This document shows, in pieces, positions 16,286 to 17,971 of a stretch of 17,971 bases of DNA. Origin of the DNA: JAJFVC01 sp039698075 (GTDB lineage: Bacteria > Planctomycetota > Planctomycetia > Pirellulales > Thermoguttaceae); the NCBI GenBank assembly GCA_039698075.1, contig JBDKTJ010000152.1, positions 1-17,971 of the forward strand, in the 5' to 3' direction. Below the pieces are notes generated by a model. The model was not told the DNA's origin. It saw only the letters and a list, made by a program, of their open reading frames with translations, and did not search any database. How positions within the stretch are numbered: the stretch's first letter is position 1; every line of letters begins with the position of its first letter. Both the position numbers and the translations under genes were made by a program.

Positions 16286-17206
16286 TCAACGTTCGAGGTG
16301 ATCGCCGAGCCGCCGTGCCACTTCGGTTTGCTCGGCATGGTTTGGACGGGCGGCCGTGTTCGAGGTTTTGGCCATGTCGCCCACCACGTCGATCAGTTGG
16401 GCCCGGACTTCGGGCGACACGTGCCGCAATCGGGTCGCCAGATTTTGCATGCCCGGGGCGTTCTGCTCGGCCGTGCGCGACAGCGCGCCGACGAATCCGA
16501 CCGTCTGAATGAAGTTGCTGTCCGCGGTTTTGCCCATCAACGGCGAAACGGTTTTGCCGAGCAACTCCACGCCGAGCGGCTCGATGGCCAGGAAGCAATC
16601 CAAACGGCTCGTGACGTAATAGCGGCCGTTCGTTTCGCGGACGTATCCGCACTTGAGCACCAAAACGCCGCGTCCGTGGGCCGCGTGAGTCATCAGCGGG
16701 CCGGAATACTGGCCTTCGCCGTAAAGGATGTGCGTGTCGTGGCTCTTGTAGACGTACTCGAAATTGACCTCGGCGCCGGCCGGCTCGCGCAACTCGAACC
16801 GATCCTGGTCGACCTGCCGCAGTTGCAGCCGGCTGACTTTCATCAACTCCCAAATGTTGACGACGATGTCGGGGTGACGCACGAGGAACAAGTAAAAGGC
16901 GGGATCGCACTCGGCCACGCGGACGGGCATCCGGCGAAAGATGCTGACGTTCGACAGCACGGTCTTGATTTTCTCGCGGTCTTTCTCGTCGATTCGGTCC
17001 ATCGGGATCGAGCGCGCGGCGTCTCGCCGAGCGGCGTCGCTGGTGGTCGCTTCCATGGGGTTGGACCGTGGAGTCGCCGCCGCGCCGGGCGCGAGGTTCG
17101 TGGAAACTCCCAGCAAGAAAACGAACGCAACGAGCGTCGGCCAAATGGAGCGACGCGGCCGGCACGCGAAGAGTTTTTGGGTTGATTCGAAACGGGCCAT
17201 CCGCAT
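16286..17206 (-). CDS. Secreted protein of unknown function
   Basis: I do not recognise the family. The 306-residue product has a typical signal peptide: a basic n-region up to Arg19, a hydrophobic stretch at about 21-35 and an Ala-rich region (PGAAA, 40-44) that could be the cleavage site, so the mature part should be exported. The mature part begins with a charged segment (about 50-85), then a mixed alpha/beta region with repeated aromatic residues (FELREPAG at 137-144, NFEYVYKSHDTH at 148-159, GRYYVTSRLDCFLAIEP at 194-210). No catalytic motif, lipobox or repeat is evident. Cys100, 186 and 204 are present. ATG at 17206 and ATG at 17200 are both possible; a GGGGG run precedes them. Its stop lies 13 bases before the nitroreductase start, so the two likely form an operon. 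Confidence 0.7.
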   Translation of the reverse strand: MRMARFESTQKLFACRPRRSIWPTLVAFVFLLGVSTNLAPGAAATPRSNPMEATTSDAARRDAARSIPMDRIDEKDREKIKTVLSNVSIFRRMPVRVAECDPAFYLFLVRHPDIVVNIWELMKVSRLQLRQVDQDRFELREPAGAEVNFEYVYKSHDTHILYGEGQYSGPLMTHAAHGRGVLVLKCGYVRETNGRYYVTSRLDCFLAIEPLGVELLGKTVSPLMGKTADSNFIQTVGFVGALSRTAEQNAPGMQNLATRLRHVSPEVRAQLIDVVGDMAKTSNTAARPNHAEQTEVARRLGDHLER

Positions 17207-17407
17207 CCCCCCTGATCAGGTGCAGAGCTTGGGCGGCTGTCAGTGCTCCTAATGTATTCGGTTTGTGACGGCATTGTCGGTCAGTCAAAATGTGAGGGCA
17301 GTTTTCGCAAGGATGTTGGGCACAGACGACGCGGCCTGGACGTTTTGCGGAGCCGCATCGGAAAGCTAGGGGCGATGGGTGGGATGCGTGTGCTGATTGG
17401 GTTGCGC

Positions 17408-17448
17408 AAAAAAACAGCCCCCGGAAGTTCATAAAACCTCCCGAGGGC
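17408..17448 (-). terminator. Intrinsic terminator of the cold-shock gene
   Basis: Reading leftward, GCCCTCGGGAG pairs with CTTCCGGGGGC over 11 positions, two of them G-U, around a 10-base loop; TG and seven T follow. The hairpin begins 32 bases after the stop codon of the cold-shock protein gene. It separates that gene from the secreted protein/nitroreductase pair downstream. Confidence 0.85.
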
Positions 17449-17480
17449 GTTCTTGATCCATCGTGGAACGATGTCAAGGC

Positions 17481-17678
17481 TCAGATGACCTTGACGTTCT
17501 CGGCTCGTGGGCCTTTCGGTCCGCGACCTTCTTCGAACTCGACCTTTTGGCCTTCGCGGAGCTCTTCGATCCGGATCCCATCCAGCGCGGAGTGATGGAA
17601 GAACAATTCTCCATGCTCTCCTTGAATGAAACCGAACCCCTTGTCCATGATCAACTTCTTGATCGTACCCTGCGGCAT
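17481..17678 (-). CDS. Cold-shock domain protein
   Basis: Small single-stranded nucleic-acid-binding protein of the CspA family, thought to melt RNA structure or stabilise single-stranded nucleic acid, for example after temperature downshift. The 65-residue product has the RNP1 motif KGFGFI (13-18) and RNP2-like LFFHH (25-29), the two aromatic RNA-contact strands, and a normal family length. The common N-terminal tryptophan of CspA (KWF) is not present; the protein reads KKLIMDKGFGF. An open frame continues upstream to 17894, but the start at 17678 has a strong GAGGAG seven bases before it and fits the family, so the 72-residue extension is rejected. It has its own promoter, a long leader and a terminator, so it is probably monocistronic. 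The paralogue (cspA, cspC and so on) cannot be told from sequence. Confidence 0.92.
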   Translation of the reverse strand: MPQGTIKKLIMDKGFGFIQGEHGELFFHHSALDGIRIEELREGQKVEFEEGRGPKGPRAENVKVI

Positions 17679-17685
17679 GTTGCCA

Positions 17686-17691
17686 CTCCTC
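17686..17691 (-). promoter_or_regulatory. Ribosome binding site of the cold-shock gene
   Basis: GAGGAG is seven bases upstream of the ATG at 17678. It is the best Shine-Dalgarno sequence in the window and decides this start against the longer open frame. Strong translation initiation fits an abundant protein. Confidence 0.75.
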
Positions 17692-17718
17692 AAAAAACGG
17701 AAACTAAAAAACGTGAAA
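17689..17718 (-). repeat. Two adjacent 15-base U-rich repeats in the cold-shock leader
   Basis: On the plus strand CTCAAAAAACGGAAA (17689-17703) is followed directly by CTAAAAAACGTGAAA (17704-17718). They differ by one inserted and one missing base. In the transcript they read as U-rich units immediately upstream of, and touching, the ribosome binding site. A 5-bp hairpin, GAACG/CGTTC with a four-base loop, lies just before them at 17725-17738. Confidence 0.5.
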
Positions 17719-17899
17719 ACAGCCGAACGCCATCGTTCACCCTCCCCTTCTTTGAACGACAGGCCGGCCAAACGCATGAGGGGATCCATCAACCGCAATC
17801 GAAAAGCCGCGAAACGCCGCTTCCACAAACCGCAGTGTGACTTGTCCGGAGTTTTCGGAAGGAACGACACCCCGAACAGCGCCACCTCATTCAAGGGGA

Positions 17900-17908
17900 A
17901 TTATACCA
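17900..17908 (-). promoter_or_regulatory. Extended -10 promoter of the cold-shock gene
   Basis: The leftward strand reads TGGTATAAT, a perfect sigma-70 -10 box with the TGn extension. No good -35 box is visible 16-18 bases upstream, which is typical of extended -10 promoters. Transcription would begin near 17893, giving a leader of about 215 bases, comparable in design to the long leaders of csp genes in other bacteria. Confidence 0.65.
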
Positions 17909-17971
17909 TGCGGACTGACAGCACGGAAGCTGTTTTGCCGTGGTTTTTTCGCATGTTAAGATGGGATAACT

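Noticed and set aside
17679..17894. 72-residue N-terminal extension of the cold-shock protein
   Set aside because: Cold-shock proteins are about 65-70 residues; GAGGAG precedes the short start and the promoter places this stretch in the leader.
17922..17949. Rightward hairpin CACGG/CCGTG with T-run near the window end
   Set aside because: The stem is only 5 bp and no rightward gene precedes it. A rightward promoter here (TTGCCG, 16 bases, TAAGAT) is an equally weak reading.

Overview
The window looks like a chromosomal segment of a GC-rich Gram-negative bacterium, most likely a planctomycete (Planctomycetota, perhaps Pirellulales). This is an inference from several things: high GC, many genes without a Shine-Dalgarno sequence, a PpiD/SurA-like membrane protein without a visible parvulin domain, and a topoisomerase I with GRYGPYV repeats and a lysine/alanine tail. 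No rRNA, tRNA, CRISPR array, insertion sequence or integrase was seen.

Left part (1-10512): a terminator hairpin belonging to an upstream gene opens the window, and positions about 40-288 hold nothing I can name. A cell-envelope sugar locus follows, built around a divergent intergenic region at 5441-5738. Leftward run UDP-galactopyranose mutase (glf), a GlfT2-like galactofuranosyltransferase, a second family-2 glycosyltransferase and cysteine synthase (cysK). Rightward run a second GlfT2-like galactofuranosyltransferase, a SAM methyltransferase and a divergent glycyl radical enzyme, with gaps of 43 and 6 bases. Glf makes UDP-galactofuranose and the two GlfT2 paralogues would polymerise or transfer it, so the locus probably builds a galactofuranose-containing glycan. 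The oxygen-sensitive glycyl radical enzyme in the same apparent operon is the most unexpected element; its substrate is unknown and no activating enzyme is in the window.

Middle part (10541-15652): a membrane-anchored PpiD/SurA-like protein (leftward) and DNA topoisomerase I topA (rightward) are divergent across a 291-base region with promoter-like boxes and an imperfect inverted repeat.

Right part (15688-17971): a nitroreductase-family protein and an upstream secreted protein of unknown function form a probable leftward pair. Further right is a leftward cold-shock protein gene with an extended -10 promoter, a roughly 215-base leader, a strong ribosome binding site and a clear intrinsic terminator.
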